A DNA stretch of 64,000 bases from Spizellomyces punctatus DAOM BR117 (GCF_000182565.1 NW_015971542.1:134976-198975); one strand, 5' to 3'. Shown: positions 11,825 through 23,889, numbered from the stretch's first letter. Translations and numbers: made by a program. Notes: generated by a model from the sequence alone, not told the origin.

Positions 11825-12313
11825 TAATGGTTGGCGGGGACATATATTGATGAGCGGGGATAGAAGTGGGTAGAAACAGAATATGTTTTCGATTCAAGTG
11901 GTTTTCTTTTTTGTGTATTTGTATTTTTCTTCCTTTTAATACTCGATCATGAATATCTGAATCTCGGGTGTGGGTTGACCTTGTTGAAGATGTCGAACGA
12001 TAGCGAGTACTCTCTGTAGCAATGAGCCCTTGCCGTACGGCAGACGACGGATCTTGTCGACGTCACCGTCGTCAAAAATTGGGTTGACTTTTGTTTTTTT
12101 TGACAGTTGGATCGACTGTTAAAAGACCATTAATTAGCCTTTTCCGTTTGACACGTGCTTTCATGACTCATCCGACCAAAGTTGACCTTTCTCACAGCAT
12201 GGTCGGGTCCCTGCATGGCGCTCTGGAATTTGCTTCCATCGTCGTTGTAGAAAACGGCTGTCAACGGGCTGCTTGCACTCTGTTCAGCTTCCTCTTGCGT
12301 GACTTTCCTTGGT

Positions 12314-13715
12314 ATGCCTTTACTGAAGCAACTTGAGACTGTGTCATCCCCCCCTCGCCTTGACAATCTACCGCCTATCTCGCAAGAAGCTCGTGGAAAC
12401 GCGACAAAAACAATGTCGCATCCTGGAAGGGGGAATGTTGCAAGCGACATGTTACATGAAGTTTTACAAGTCATGAAGCGGCAGCAAGGAGACGACGTTC
12501 GATCAAAGCAGTGCAGCACGCAGGACCAGCAGGTCATGAGCGAGCACGCGCAACATCGGTCGAACATGAAGCGGCAGTCTTTTAATGGAGCACCGTTGCC
12601 TTCTGCGGCAGGTCGACTGGGGGGGTAAGTGCAATTGGATAATATTTGTATTGATAAAAAAATTTTCTGATATTTATATGGGTATGTTGCATAGACGCCA
12701 GCCATCAACAGATACTCTTGGCAAGGGATCTACTGTAGCATATCCCCCACAGCGACGCTTCTCTTATGCTATTGAAAACCACCCACCAATTCCGTACCAA
12801 GGGCATCCGCAATCTCATCAACCACGACCCGCCGCATACCGTCTCGGTCCTACGCCTACTCCTGCTCCTGCTCAACCTCCACATCCCCCAGTCCCACATG
12901 CACGATCTGCCAATCCAACCATTGCAGCAATTCACAAGAAGCCTGAAGAAGACGAAGATGATGACGTACCTCTCGGCGTGCTGATGCAAATGGGGCGATT
13001 GCCATTTCAGTCAAAGGAATCCTCTGGTCGTCAAGGAAATGCTCCGAATGCCCGCCAAGTGTATAATTGTTTTCCCCACCCCCTTCCCTCTCCGCCCATC
13101 AATCCAAGGCGAATTCACAGCACATCTTTCGAACATCTTCACAACCCTGCTCCGGCCTCTTCAAAGAGGATTTCACGCCATAGTGTTGTCATCGATCCCA
13201 TTGTTAGTCAACCCCGGGAAGACCATCGCCGCAACCGCCAATCTTCATTTGTACCTCCTTTATCATATCGCAATTCGGCGACTGACGTCACCCCGAACAC
13301 CACAGGCAGAGAGGTCAAAAATAGCCGTCAGCGCCCAACATCTATGGTTCTAGGATATGGCTCCTCTGGTGGAGCCGCAGTGCATATACCCCCGCAGCAA
13401 CAAGAGCACAGTCCTTGTACTCCGCCAATGACTCCTGTGCCTGCAAATCTCTCGGAACGTCTCCCGGCTCCGCCTCCTTTGTTACAATTCACTCAGGTTG
13501 ATTTTAAGACGTCCAAGACTCTCCGTGAGTTGGCTCGTTCGACCCAACCTACACCTACGCCGTCGGAGAGCAGCGGGAGTGGAACAGGAAGTGGGCACAG
13601 CAGTGATGCTGCTCGGAAGCTGCGGAGATCATCACGAATGTCTGTAACTATGCCACCGTTGGAATATCAAAAGCCAGTCGCTGGTGATATGAAGAGAGCT
13701 AGTTTTGCGGGATGA
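12314..13715 (+). CDS. proline/serine-rich hypothetical protein
   Basis: Two exons, 12314-12624 and 12695-13715, joined by a 70-nt intron (GTAAGT..ATAG), give 443 residues. Most of the sequence is low complexity: many Pro, Ser, His and Gln residues and basic patches such as RRSSRMS. The one distinctive block is EEDEDDDVPLGVLMQM near residue 210; an acidic run followed by PLG-L-Q/M occurs in many fungal disordered proteins, and its role is unknown. No membrane segment or enzyme motif. An AATAAA-like signal lies near 13793. The upstream part is open on both strands, so the start could lie further left; the ATG at 12314 is the first in frame. Confidence 0.65.
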
Positions 13716-13886
13716 TATTATTACTGTAAACTTGGATGCTTATGTAACTACATAGCTGTAGCTTGTAGACTTTGTAGACACGGACCACAAATAATAAACC
13801 TTGTTTTAGCTACAACTGTGTGTCACGAACAGATGAGTCATACGCAGAATGCATGACGCTTGCATAGTGTCTTCTTGGCCAACATT

Positions 13887-15441
13887 ATGGGCTCTGACAA
13901 CGACAACCAAGACCCGTCAACCGCTGGCACTGCGGCGGAACGGGAATTCTTTGAACAGTCGACAGATGTGCGCAAGTATTGGTATCCACTAATCCCATCC
14001 GCTGAACTAGATGCCGCAACACCTGTTGGGCTTCACCTCCTGGTATGGTGATGCAATCTGGATAGGTTGAAGCTATCTGGGTTGGGCCTGATACAGCACC
14101 CTGTAACTAGGACGATCCACTAGTTATTTACAGGGCATATCCAGGCGGAGATGCAGTGGTAATGCGGAACATCTCTACCATACAATGCAGGTGTCACACA
14201 CAAGCTAAATTCCATGAAACCCAAACAATTTTAGATCATTCAAGACAAATGCCCTCATCGGGCGGCGCCCTTATCCCTCGGTCGCATTGTTGACGGCCAT
14301 ATCGAATGCAAGTATCATGGCTGGCAGTTTGACAGCACTGGTGCATGCTCCCATATCCCGTCCTATCCACCTGCGGCAAAACCGCCCCTCGCCGCACACG
14401 TTCGACAGTACCCAACACGGGAGGTAGATGGATGGATCTGGGTCTGGCCAGGAGCTTCACTGGATTCATTGGACAAGGATGGTCCTAGCTTATATATGGC
14501 CTATGGAAGGGAACAGGAGTTGGTACCTTGGAGTGGATATGTGGATCTGGATATTGACCAGTAGAGTATTTTTGAGCCGTTTATTTCATATCATATTTGA
14601 TCTCACGCCAGCTGTGATCTTGCTTTCTACGGCAGCTCTCTTTTAGTGGAAAATTTTCTCGATCCGGCTCATCTCCCGTTCGTTCACAAGACAACAATAT
14701 CCAAGCGATCAAATGTGACGCCAATCCACATATCTGCAATTCAATTCAGTCCAGGCTCGATGAAAGGTAGACAAGTGACCCCTCGACGTCCAGATTTGAC
14801 TGAGGTTGAACTTGAGTTTCGAACCCCTTGCACGGTGCGGCACGATCTTCAGCGACGATCACGGAATAGATATTCACGCTTCAAATTGCCTATAGGTTGC
14901 TCTGAAATTCAAACGGCCAAAGCAGCACGAAATCCAAATTGATAATGATGTCTCTCCACCCTTACCATTTGACCAAACATTCTACGCAATTCCTACACAG
15001 AAAGGCAAATGTCGCTTTATCTATTTCCAGCGCATGCCATTTCTTCCCTCACCTACATGCACCTTCGTCAAATATTTCCCGCCTCTTCGCTGGCTAATTT
15101 CGTGGTATTTGCACCGTTTCAATCAACGTGTGCTTTACGAGGATTATGCACTACTGAAGGGCTTGCAACGGAATCTGGCCAAGGGCGCCAAGGCGCTTGA
15201 CAGCAGAACTGTGGTTGCTGCCGATGGTCTTGTTGTCAAGTATAGAGCATGGTGGAGAAGAGCATTTGGGAGAAGAGGGAAGCGCTGGAATGTGTGGTTT
15301 GCAGGGTAGATACTCATATTTTATCGTATCTGTACACGTTTTTGGTATCTAAAACGTTCTTGCGATTGCAGGTATAACCCTGATATTGAAGATATTGTTC
15401 TGGACACGAGTAGGCCAGCGTGTGCGTCTGCTTGTGAATAA
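13887..15441 (+). CDS. Rieske oxygenase, pheophorbide a oxygenase-like
   Basis: Six exons: 13887-14042, 14111-14158, 14235-14560, 14636-14834, 14896-15305, 15372-15441; 402 residues in frame. The Rieske [2Fe-2S] site is explicit: CPHRAAPLSLGR then CKYHGWQF, the C-x-H..C-x2-H ligand set. After it comes VENFLDPAHLPFVHK, which carries the D-x2-H-x4-H iron-site pattern of the PaO/TIC55/PTC52 branch, and then the family block around RTPCT and Q-x-F-Y-x-IPT. Enzymes of this branch oxidise chlorophyll breakdown products or related porphyrins in plants and algae; a non-photosynthetic fungus must use another substrate, which I cannot name. Plant members end with a C-x-x-C and two membrane helices. Here the frame stops at 15441 after CASACE, so that tail is absent or is spliced differently. 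Exon 2 is only 48 nt but is required for correct YR-to-CPHR spacing. Confidence 0.85.
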
Positions 15442-15633
15442 CGTAGGGATTGAGACTTGTGTCACTCATTTACCACCATGCGTACGTCTCGTAGCGCTGT
15501 TATCGTACTCGTAGTTTATTTGATTTCAACGATTGTTCAGATCAGTGTGGCTTGTCGCTTATGTCATTCTGCTGCGCACATGGACGCGTCCAACCTCGCG
15601 TGTGCCCTTGTATGCCAGCAAACTGTAAACAGT

Positions 15634-18263
15634 ATGCAAAGATCCAGCTCATTCCGCTCGCATAAGAGTAGTTCCAGCAGTTTTTCCGCAAAGCAATATA
15701 TCAAGGATGATACTCGTCGCTCAAGTGAATCTTTGAGAAAGGAGAGAGGGGAGCTGAGTCGAAGTGGATCGCTACGATCTGAACGAGGAAGCCTGCGGAA
15801 TGAAAGATCGGGGAAAGCCGAGAATGGAGTGGTAGGTTCGGAAGATTTCTGATCGTAATTGAGGACGCCTAACACTTTGATGCGACGATCATCATAGATC
15901 GCTGTGGCACTGTATGATTATCGGGGTGCCACCGATGAAGAATTGAATTTCAACGAAGGCGATACTTTTGAAATCTTAACTACTGATAATCCAGAGTGGT
16001 GGTAATAAAGTTTGACAACTTAAGTATGAATTATACTTTAATTTGACGCTTGCATACAGGTATGTGTGCACTCGTAACGGTCAAAAGCTCGAGGGATACG
16101 TTCCGACAACGTACGTCCGGAAACTGGAAGATAACGAAGTCTCTGAGAATCAAATGAAAGACAGCGGAGAGGAGGAAGGTACCTCGGAATCTGAAAGTGA
16201 TGATAGTTCTGGATATGAGACTTCCGCGGAGGACTCTCAAGAAGACGATGAAGAAGACATGGGAGAGGGTACGTCTCGAAAGTGCCAATTGGACGTCGGA
16301 GCAAGTATCAATGTTACCACATACATCAGATGAGCAAAACGATGATAGCGTGGATGCCAAATCCCCTACCGAGTCGAGTCAAACATCTGGAGAGGAAGAG
16401 GAAGACGAAATAACGGTGACACCCACCCGCGTAGCCCAAGAGAAAGGGCGGCGAAGACATAGACAACGCCATCACTATCGACGCCCTTCAAGAAGGCGGC
16501 TAATACCTCCCGATCCGTTGAAAGGTTTCGGAATCTTGCCGCAAGGATTTCGCTTTTCGACTTTGGGAAAAACCTACGAGCAAGGTAACTTACTCCTGAA
16601 CTTCTCTACTGATTCGTCAGGCACGTTTGTGTGGGTGGCTGACATTTCCCTCAAGGTATCGGACGCCTCTCAAAATCCCTCACACCGAAATTAACACCGG
16701 ACGGCCTCTGTTTCAAGGATCTCCTATGGGATCACAAGAAAGACCGGGTACATAGGCTTGAACCTTTCCAATGCCGAAATCTCACTTACAAAGTTGAATC
16801 CAGATTAAAAAGCTCTCCACCACCTGTACAATAGCTTTCTCCCTGCTCGATGCACGATATATTCCGATTCCTGGACCACATGTCCGTATCCTTGGTCGAT
16901 GTGTTCGGATGGCGTTGTTTGATAAAGCGAGCATTTTGAGCAATATCCATGCTGTGCCAGCGGTGTATAATCCTGAATTCGAACATTTATGGAAATTTTC
17001 TAGCAAAGTAATGTTCGGACTGTTGTGCTAAACTAGTTAGATGTGTTATTAACTAACTTGGTGAACTTTACCAACAGGCTTCTTTGCTGTTTCCAAAAGA
17101 TGATGAGAATACGTGTTTTTTACGAGTCAACGATGTTGATGTGAACTTGTGCATTCTTTTTGAGTTTTGTATGATTGTTGAGAAGGAGAGCCGGGGGGAT
17201 AGACCGGGTAAGTTCCTAGGATCTCCATTCTGGGCCATGAACTCTGCGTAACCATCTTTTCTATTTGTAAGAAATCGCACAATTGAGTTGCGGATGGGGT
17301 CTTCTTCCCCTCTTCACAACCGACGGAGGCCCAATTGAGAATAAAACGTACGATATTAAACTATATGGTGGTACACCATTTGAAAAGAACGTCCGTCTTT
17401 ATGAAGAGATTGGAAAGCAAGGTAGAAAGGATATTCAAGGATTTCATATCATATTGTCAGATGATGATATGTCGTCACTTTTCCAGGCCTCTTGCAAAGC
17501 CTCATTCAACCAAACAAAACACCTCGTTTGAACGTCAGAGTATGGAAACTGGGTTCTTCTGCCTTGAGGCGTTTAAAGTAAGTTCTCTGATGCAGTTGCT
17601 TCATTCTACACGGCGAATTTATAACATCAAAACCACAGCCACCTACCCGGCACATTGATATCCTTCCTCTCCGCCGTCCCTGCTCTTTCCATGTACCGCC
17701 AAATTCTTGCTGACGTTCTGGTAGCACCAAAACGAGATCAAGTGTTTTCGACGATTGGGGATAGCGTCTTGGGTATTTTTCCCCTTCTCGCGGAACAGAA
17801 TGATTTGTTGAGGCTTTTGGTAATGGTTTGGGAGAGAACATGGAGAACTATGAAGCGGAGCGACAAGGTATTTGTCGTGAGCTATTTGCTCAGAACTCCA
17901 TTATTGGCACATTGTTTCCCCTAACGCATGATCGGGCCGTATAGAGATCATTTACGCGGAGTAAACAGCAGTTCACGCGTTGCGTAATGGCTGTTTGGCC
18001 GCTGCTTCACGTAAGAGAGATGCCAGATTATATTCCTGGCTATGTCGAACTATCACAGGTGCAGCTTACTGCCTTTTCAGGCGTCCATAGACATAATTGT
18101 AACCTCATTTTGCATTTAGGCGAGACAAACCATCATCCACCGATTCCAAGAAGTGGGTGTCATTGATTACTTGGGCAAAAATCCTGCTCAAGCAACCATG
18201 CGTCCCTTCAACACTGTTGAAGTGCAGTTCAACTGTCTAGCTGCAATTGCCGCTGCAAAGTAA
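15634..18263 (+). CDS. NPHP1: nephrocystin-1 homologue (SH3, acidic region, NPHP1 core)
   Basis: Twelve exons: 15634-15831, 15898-16001, 16060-16268, 16330-16584, 16656-16747, 16804-17007, 17078-17207, 17272-17421, 17487-17577, 17639-17867, 17945-18058, 18120-18263; 639 residues. A Ser/Arg-rich N-terminus is followed by an SH3 domain (about 67-120, ALYDY..ELNF..EWW..GYVPTTYV), an acidic Glu/Asp/Ser stretch, and the long C-terminal core. Core blocks that fit vertebrate NPHP1 include GILPQGFRFSTL, IPIPGPHVRILGRCVRMALF, LSCGWGLLP, YGGTPFEK and MYRQILADVL. NPHP1 sits at the ciliary transition zone and cell junctions as an adaptor; the gate role is expected only in flagellated fungi. The N-terminal coiled coil of animals is not seen. 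The frame is open up to an ATG at 15478, only 37 bp after the Rieske stop; 15634 is preferred because the extra residues are hydrophobic and unlike the family. Confidence 0.85.
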
Positions 18264-18439
18264 TTCAACCAATATAACGCAACCTTATATAAGTTAAGAA
18301 AAAATCATTGAACTTGTCAAGGGGAATCATTTATATACATAACACCGTAAATCCGAAAACAAACAAAATAAAAAAACGTTAAAAATCTAATTGTAGAAAC
18401 CTCTGTACCCGAGTGCCACTATGCGGCCCCTGCGTGTTA

Positions 18440-21400
18440 CTACTTTTCGCACTCCAAGGACATCTCCTTCAGTTTCGTCATACTCTTCTCCACCGGGGGT
18501 TTGGCAAGGAAGTTTTGTATTGCTGGTTTGGGCTCGAAGCTGTACTCTACCCGAGCGAGACCAGAGATATCTTTGACCCGGTTGCCCATCATTCGAAGTT
18601 TGTCGAAATTAATCATTTGACGTTCAGTACCGATCTTCGACTCATTGCCATCGTTCATGAACGTGAGATCTTTCAAGTAAATGGCTGTGAAGAAGACAGA
18701 ATTGTTAGTCCCACGTAATCTGCTGAACACAATCACACAGATCACTGTACGTACGCAGGAAAGGGACGATGGGAGGAGTAGCTGCATTTAGCAGATCTCG
18801 ATAATTCTTCATATTTCGTGAAGGATCTGCCACTTTTTCTAGCTCGGCCCAAGCCTTCTTGGCCTTATCCGGTAACGCTTCCCAGGTTTTCTTCAATCGT
18901 TGAATAGGTGGCATGTTCAATCCCGCGATAAGAGCAAACATTGTGAAGAAGTTACTGAGTTCTTGACACATCTTTAAGCGAGTATCATCCATGTGAATAC
19001 GAGATTATGAAAGATTGGAAACAAAATACTGCCTCGTACCTTTGCTGTGAGAATGAACTTGCGAAGAAGACTCGTTCTCTTCTTTAGATCCTTTTCTTTA
19101 AGGATCTCCGTGCTCGCCCAGTAAGACTCCTTGTCGAACCTTTCAATGAAATAAATCATTGATGGGGAACTTTCATTCGTCTTCTGCCAGATCTGGTTCA
19201 AATATTCGATCGGATGGATGTTATGGAACAACTTGAAGTTATGAATGCAAAGCTGTTGACTCAAGTCCTCCACGGATATCTCTTGAACCATTCCTTCAAT
19301 CGTCTTGCCTCTTCGCTCCACAGTTTTGTAGTTGTGGAACATCTCCTGGTACGCCTCGCTTTGGGTTTCCATTATTCGGTATAGCTCGGCTGCATCTGAT
19401 GCGAACTCGCCGTCATTGTAATCTCGAATTTGGTCCACAAAGTCTTCCAAGTCGGCTTTGATGGAGCCATCAACTCCAAAGTCATGGTAGTGGTGTTTCA
19501 CCCACCATTTAAAGGCGGCAATGACTCTGAAGAGATGACCTTTGGTATCCAAGCCAAGACCAATGAGTTCAACGAACAGGAACATACCTTCGTTGCGTTG
19601 GCACCTTCATCTTATTGAAGTACTCGACATCTTCAGGAGAAGGATCCGGTGGTAGCTCAGAATTAAACCGGGCTACTAACTGATCGAAAAATTCGAGCGG
19701 TTTAATGAACGATCGGTATGTCAAGAGGAGAGTATCCATGAATGTAGGGTCTGATATCAGAAAATCAAAATTAATGCGACGAGGAACTTCCTTTGCATTT
19801 CAGAGTTAACCCACCCTTTTCCGCATCATCGGTCAACCGCTCTATTAGTTTCTCTGGTGTCGCGGCCATGACTTGAAGTCTGAAAGAAGTCATTAGTCAA
19901 TATCCCGGTCCCAAGGGTGGACGCAAATCAATACTCACTTTCCCCCGATCAATTGGAGAATCATCACATCCCTGCCCCCTTCACTGACACACATAGTACT
20001 GTATGTCTTTTCTTTCCTTACAACCATTACTTCATTAATCCCTTCTTGAATGTAATATGAAAGAGGACGATCCATCTCCACTGTCACGCCCTCCTTTGGT
20101 ACGTCCAGTGTATAATGGTCAAAGTCCAATTTACGCTTCTGGCAAATATTGAGCAGAACTGTTTCCATCGTGAGGTCCGGTTGAATCATGATAGTAGTAC
20201 TCTGTAGGTCTGGCAGAGAAACTTTCAGCACAACTCGCTTTGGATCGTCCGCAAGTATGGGCGTGGTGGGGGTGTTAAGCGTCAAAGCATAGTCGGCGCT
20301 CATGGGACCTTCAGGTACTTCTATCGCGGTTTCAATGCCCGAAAGAACGTCCGTGTTCGAACGTTGACGATTGGTGCGCAATACAGGCCGACGGAGAGTG
20401 GAGTAGCCGGAGCTGCCGCTTGTTGCTGGTGACGAGATTGTGCGCTTCCGACTAGAGAAATAAACAATAAACTCGATGACGACGAATTGATATGCTTTCT
20501 ATATGAGTGACCTACATTTTTTCTCGGGCTTGTGGTTCACGAGCCACTAAAGAATCCGCTCTCGACAGTGATAACATGTCAGAAGACAAATTCGAGGTTA
20601 AAGTTGGTTCGTCAATGGCCCCTGCACTATTATTCTTGCCATCTGGTATGCTGATTGACTGCGACGAGTTAGTGAGAGATTCACGGTCGCAAGCATCGCC
20701 GGACATGAAATTAAACCCAAGCGAGGTCACACTACGACGCAGATTTTTAGGAGCTTCACGGGATACGTCGTTACTGAAGGCTTTCAAGTTGTTTCCAGAT
20801 TGATTCGGTAACGGTGGTAGAATTGGGTAAGTACCGTTAGGAGGGCTCTTTTTTCCATCATACGACGCCAATGTATCCAGGTCAGAGTCCATGCTCTGGA
20901 GACTGGAGTCTGCACTTTGAATAGGCGACGGTGCCTCAACACCAAGCCTGCTAGTAGTGCTGAACCTGCCAGCAGGTTTTTTCTCAGCCTTGTCCTCGTC
21001 TGTCATCGTAAGAGACAAAGAGCTCGTATTGTTCTCGCTCTGGGACAACCCGCTAGGGGGTCTTGGAGATTCCGGTGGAGTGGAGCTCAGACTGCCCAGT
21101 TCACCGGACATATCTGTCGCTGACTTTTTGTTAAAGAAGAGCATCGCGACATTTTTGATGGTCTTGCCTCTCCGCGCCAGCAAGCTCGTGTCAGCTTTGC
21201 CAGCTGCTAGCCGCAGTGCAAGTGCTGCTTCGTCTGTAACCGTCTTGGGAAATTCTTGGGAGGACATACGAATGGCGCTTGGTTTTGGGGCATTTAGTAC
21301 AACCGATGCTCTACGTCCCTGCCGCATCCGTGCTGGATTCGCAGTTTCACCTATAATTGATGTCTGAGATTTTGTGGAAGGTGATGACCGAATATCATCT

Positions 21401-21797
21401 TCACCAACCTGCTCGCTTCTGCAATATAACCCGCTCCAATCCATGGTATGTATTCAACGCTCTAGCTTCGTCAGCGATCTCTTCTTTCCCATCCGAGTAC
21501 ACCATCTTTGCGATGTGATGGGAAGGAGTCAGCTGCTTCTTTGAGCTAATTACGCAGAGTATCTCCCACATAGTCATGTCACCCTGAACTTGAATCACCG
21601 TTGTCATATCGTTCGGTAATTGAACTCGGAGAAAATAATCCAGCGGGGAAGCTTCATCATTCTGCGAAAGCAGAGACGCTTTCGATCTGTCAACACATAA
21701 GTCCGTTTAATCATTTTGCGCTGGAGTCTGGATGACCATGCTAGAATTCCATATCTTTCATGATCATGACTTACTCTTGATGTTTCAAAGACGTCAT
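18440..21797 (-). CDS. Ras guanine-nucleotide exchange factor with two Ras-binding-like repeats
   Basis: Order in the protein: a first ubiquitin-like Ras-binding segment (LRVQLPNDMTTVIQVQGDMT), a long Ser-rich disordered region, a second similar segment (LKVSLPDLQSTTIMIQPDLT), a RasGEF N-terminal motif (TFMDTLLLTYRSF), and the CDC25 catalytic domain starting near EISVEDLSQQLCIHNFKLF and ending INFDKLRMM and SFEPKPAIQNFL. It should activate a Ras or Rap GTPase by GDP release. The first coding exon is short: ATG at 21797 to 21775, spliced to 21686, giving MTSLKHQE in frame. Further exons run 21686-21409, 21350-20516 and 20451 downward; later borders lie near 19940, 19620, 19000 and 18710. The gene is convergent with NPHP1, 176 bp between stops. 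Confidence 0.85.
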
Positions 21798-22134
21798 GTT
21801 GTGCACGCAATGCGGAATGTATTTTGAGAGAATGCCAGGAGATGATGCCGGGAAAGGACGACACTCAACCGGCCACACAGACTCGAAAGTAGCCTAACGG
21901 CGCTGCCAGGTGGGTAAATCGTCTTGCCCCGACAACGGAGTCAACCATAAGATGCTGAGTGACGGGACTGCAGTGAGGATCATGAATTGCCTATTCCAGA
22001 CCTTCCCTGGGTGAGGCAATCACAATGTAAATGTGAGTTATATTTAGACGACTGCTATCACGGGGATTGATGCCGTGACCATTCATACACCCTGCAAATC
22101 TTTTTTTAGTGCCTGTGGGTCGAAGAAGTGCGGG

Positions 22135-22557
22135 ATGCTCAGCACAAAACATGTCTTCGCTACGGGTCGCGCCTTCAAATCGAACATGTTTAACGGGAGA
22201 ATGATTATTAACGGTCGGCTGGATTCTGCAGATGTTCTTGGCGCCTCAGGGGAAGTCAAGAAGCTTACGCTTGAAAGCCAACGTGCCACGCATGCTGGCG
22301 TAGCGACTGGGGCTTCTATAGACTATGGGATCACTAGTGGTCAGATTCACCTGAACCTTGGATCTCGGCCGGGTGACCATGTGTACATAGCTTATAAGCT
22401 CTATCAGACTTTGCAAGCGTGGGCGCGCATGCGCCAACACATGCAATCAGTCGATTTGGCGACACTAATAATAACTGGCGGACATTCTGCTGACATAAGC
22501 CTTACGAAACAGAGTTCTCCCAGCGATCTGGATTTGCTCTCAGCCCGTTTGCCCTGA
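22135..22557 (+). CDS. hypothetical ORF between RasGEF and TVP23
   Basis: Uninterrupted 140-codon frame from ATG with codon choice much like neighbouring genes. No domain, signal peptide or membrane segment seen. The opposite strand of the same stretch has stops, so it is not a shadow of a recognisable gene. It ends 28 bp before the TVP23 stop (convergent). No homologue is recognised; chance openness cannot be excluded. Confidence 0.35.
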   Translation: MLSTKHVFATGRAFKSNMFNGRMIINGRLDSADVLGASGEVKKLTLESQRATHAGVATGASIDYGITSGQIHLNLGSRPGDHVYIAYKLYQTLQAWARMRQHMQSVDLATLIITGGHSADISLTKQSSPSDLDLLSARLP

Positions 22558-22585
22558 TGAACGCATCCTATATTCAAACCGACCC

Positions 22586-23522
22586 TCATCTGCCAGCTGC
22601 TCCTCCGCCCCCGACAAAAAGCCCACCCAATCGATTGGATATCATACTTCCGACAAAGCCTTGAACCACACCTTGTCCGGCAATGAAATTTGTAACCTTC
22701 GCTTTTGCGTTCTGGTCGTGTAGAACAAGCATGGTCAGCACGAGCACATGGAATGCAATGGAGAGATACCATCATCTACCTTTTCACACTTGGTGTAGCC
22801 GATGACATTTGCCATGCTCATTGTTATGGCCACAATTGTTATCAAAAGCCACATAACTCTGGTAATTGTGAAGAAGGCAAAAAGTGCCCATATGGCGGGT
22901 GTGAGGTACAGCGAAAACCAGAAAACTCGAGAGTCGGTGGCATTCACTATTCGGTTCTGTTACCGTATGCAGTTTTAGTGACCCAAACAACACGAGGATC
23001 CAACTGTGCTGAATACCTTACCTCACGAGACTCAAATTTCCACTCGGTCGAACCATCTTCTTTTATTTCGTTCCACCATCGCAATCCGACCAGCAATCGA
23101 CCGGTAACATTTTTGACAGTCCAAAAATCAAAGGCAAGAAGGAGAACAATGATAACAAAGGGAAGCACGTATGAACCAGTGAACAGCGAACAAAAAAGGT
23201 AGGTGAGCATAGCACCTGTTCGAAATGCGAGGTGAAAAAAGAGCGCAATAGGGTGACTGTGGTACTGGAGTGTCTAGCGGACTTTGAACATAACCTTTCA
23301 ATGTGATGAGCTGGCATACCTGGACTGTTTGAAAATATTCTCTGATGCTGCTGGCTGTCCAGCATTGCTGAACGGTTGACCTCCAGCCTCTAGATCCACA
23401 CTAGCTCCTGCTATTGGTGCGGCGTTCGACACCAAGTTTTGACGATCCCCCTTCAGAGAGAGTTCACGTTATTGGCCTTCTACTTTCAAATGTCCTCTTG
23501 GTGAATTCAAGGTTCTTACCAT
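22586..23522 (-). CDS. TVP23: TVP23/FAM18 Golgi membrane protein
   Basis: Multi-spanning membrane protein of the Golgi, known in yeast Tvp23 to take part in vesicle-mediated traffic with Yip proteins. The family core is clear: HPIALFFHLAFRTGAM, a hydrophobic run, DFWTVKNVTGRLLVGLRWWN, then FWFSLYLTPAIWALFAFF and ANVIGYTKCEK. The last exon reads VTNFIAGQGVVQGFVGS and ends in a Gly-rich GGGGAAGR. The N-terminus needs an unusual splice: ATG at 23522-23520 is directly followed by GTAAGA, and an acceptor near 23459 (..CTGAAG) continues in frame as GDRQNLVSNAAP. Without it the frame has no start codon. Its last coding base is 28 bp from the hypothetical ORF on the other strand. Confidence 0.88.
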
Positions 23523-23612
23523 TGTGTGCGGTATGTGCGGTGTGAACTCCAAGAGGTGGAGAGAATCTAGTCCAAAGAGTCCAGCGCGTTCGCACCAATG
23601 GCGTGGCGTGAT

Positions 23613-23648
23613 CACGTGCTACCTCCAACTTGTCGGCCTCATCACGTG
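23613..23648. promoter_or_regulatory. paired CACGTG sites upstream of TVP23
   Basis: CACGTG at 23613-23618 and 23643-23648, 30 bp apart, about 91 and 121 bp upstream of the TVP23 ATG. Both are preceded by AT: ATCACGTG. Spacing and distance closely resemble the pair before the Lines gene. Confidence 0.45.
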
Positions 23649-23889
23649 CACAGCGGAGTGCTTGTCTAAGCAATCTGCCGTTGGGTTACTCTGGACAAAC
23701 ACCAGACCAGCAGAAGAAGTTAAAGAACCTTCTTGTACATCTCGTTGTGCTGTATAGCCAGGTATCGAGAGAGCTGAGGAGAGAACCTAGTTTATAACAT
23801 TTACCTATACAGCCACGGAGGAGTGGGGGCGAATATGTGAAGATGTTTTGTTCAGTACCAGCGTCCGAACATGCATAACTAGCTCTCCC

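Noticed and set aside
12130-12708. 192-codon minus-strand ORF
   Set aside because: It overlaps the first exon and intron of the plus-strand Pro/Ser-rich gene, has no domain, and appears to be a shadow.
22404-22775. Minus-strand ORF over the TVP23 end
   Set aside because: It is in a different frame from the last TVP23 exon and lacks a start consistent with it.
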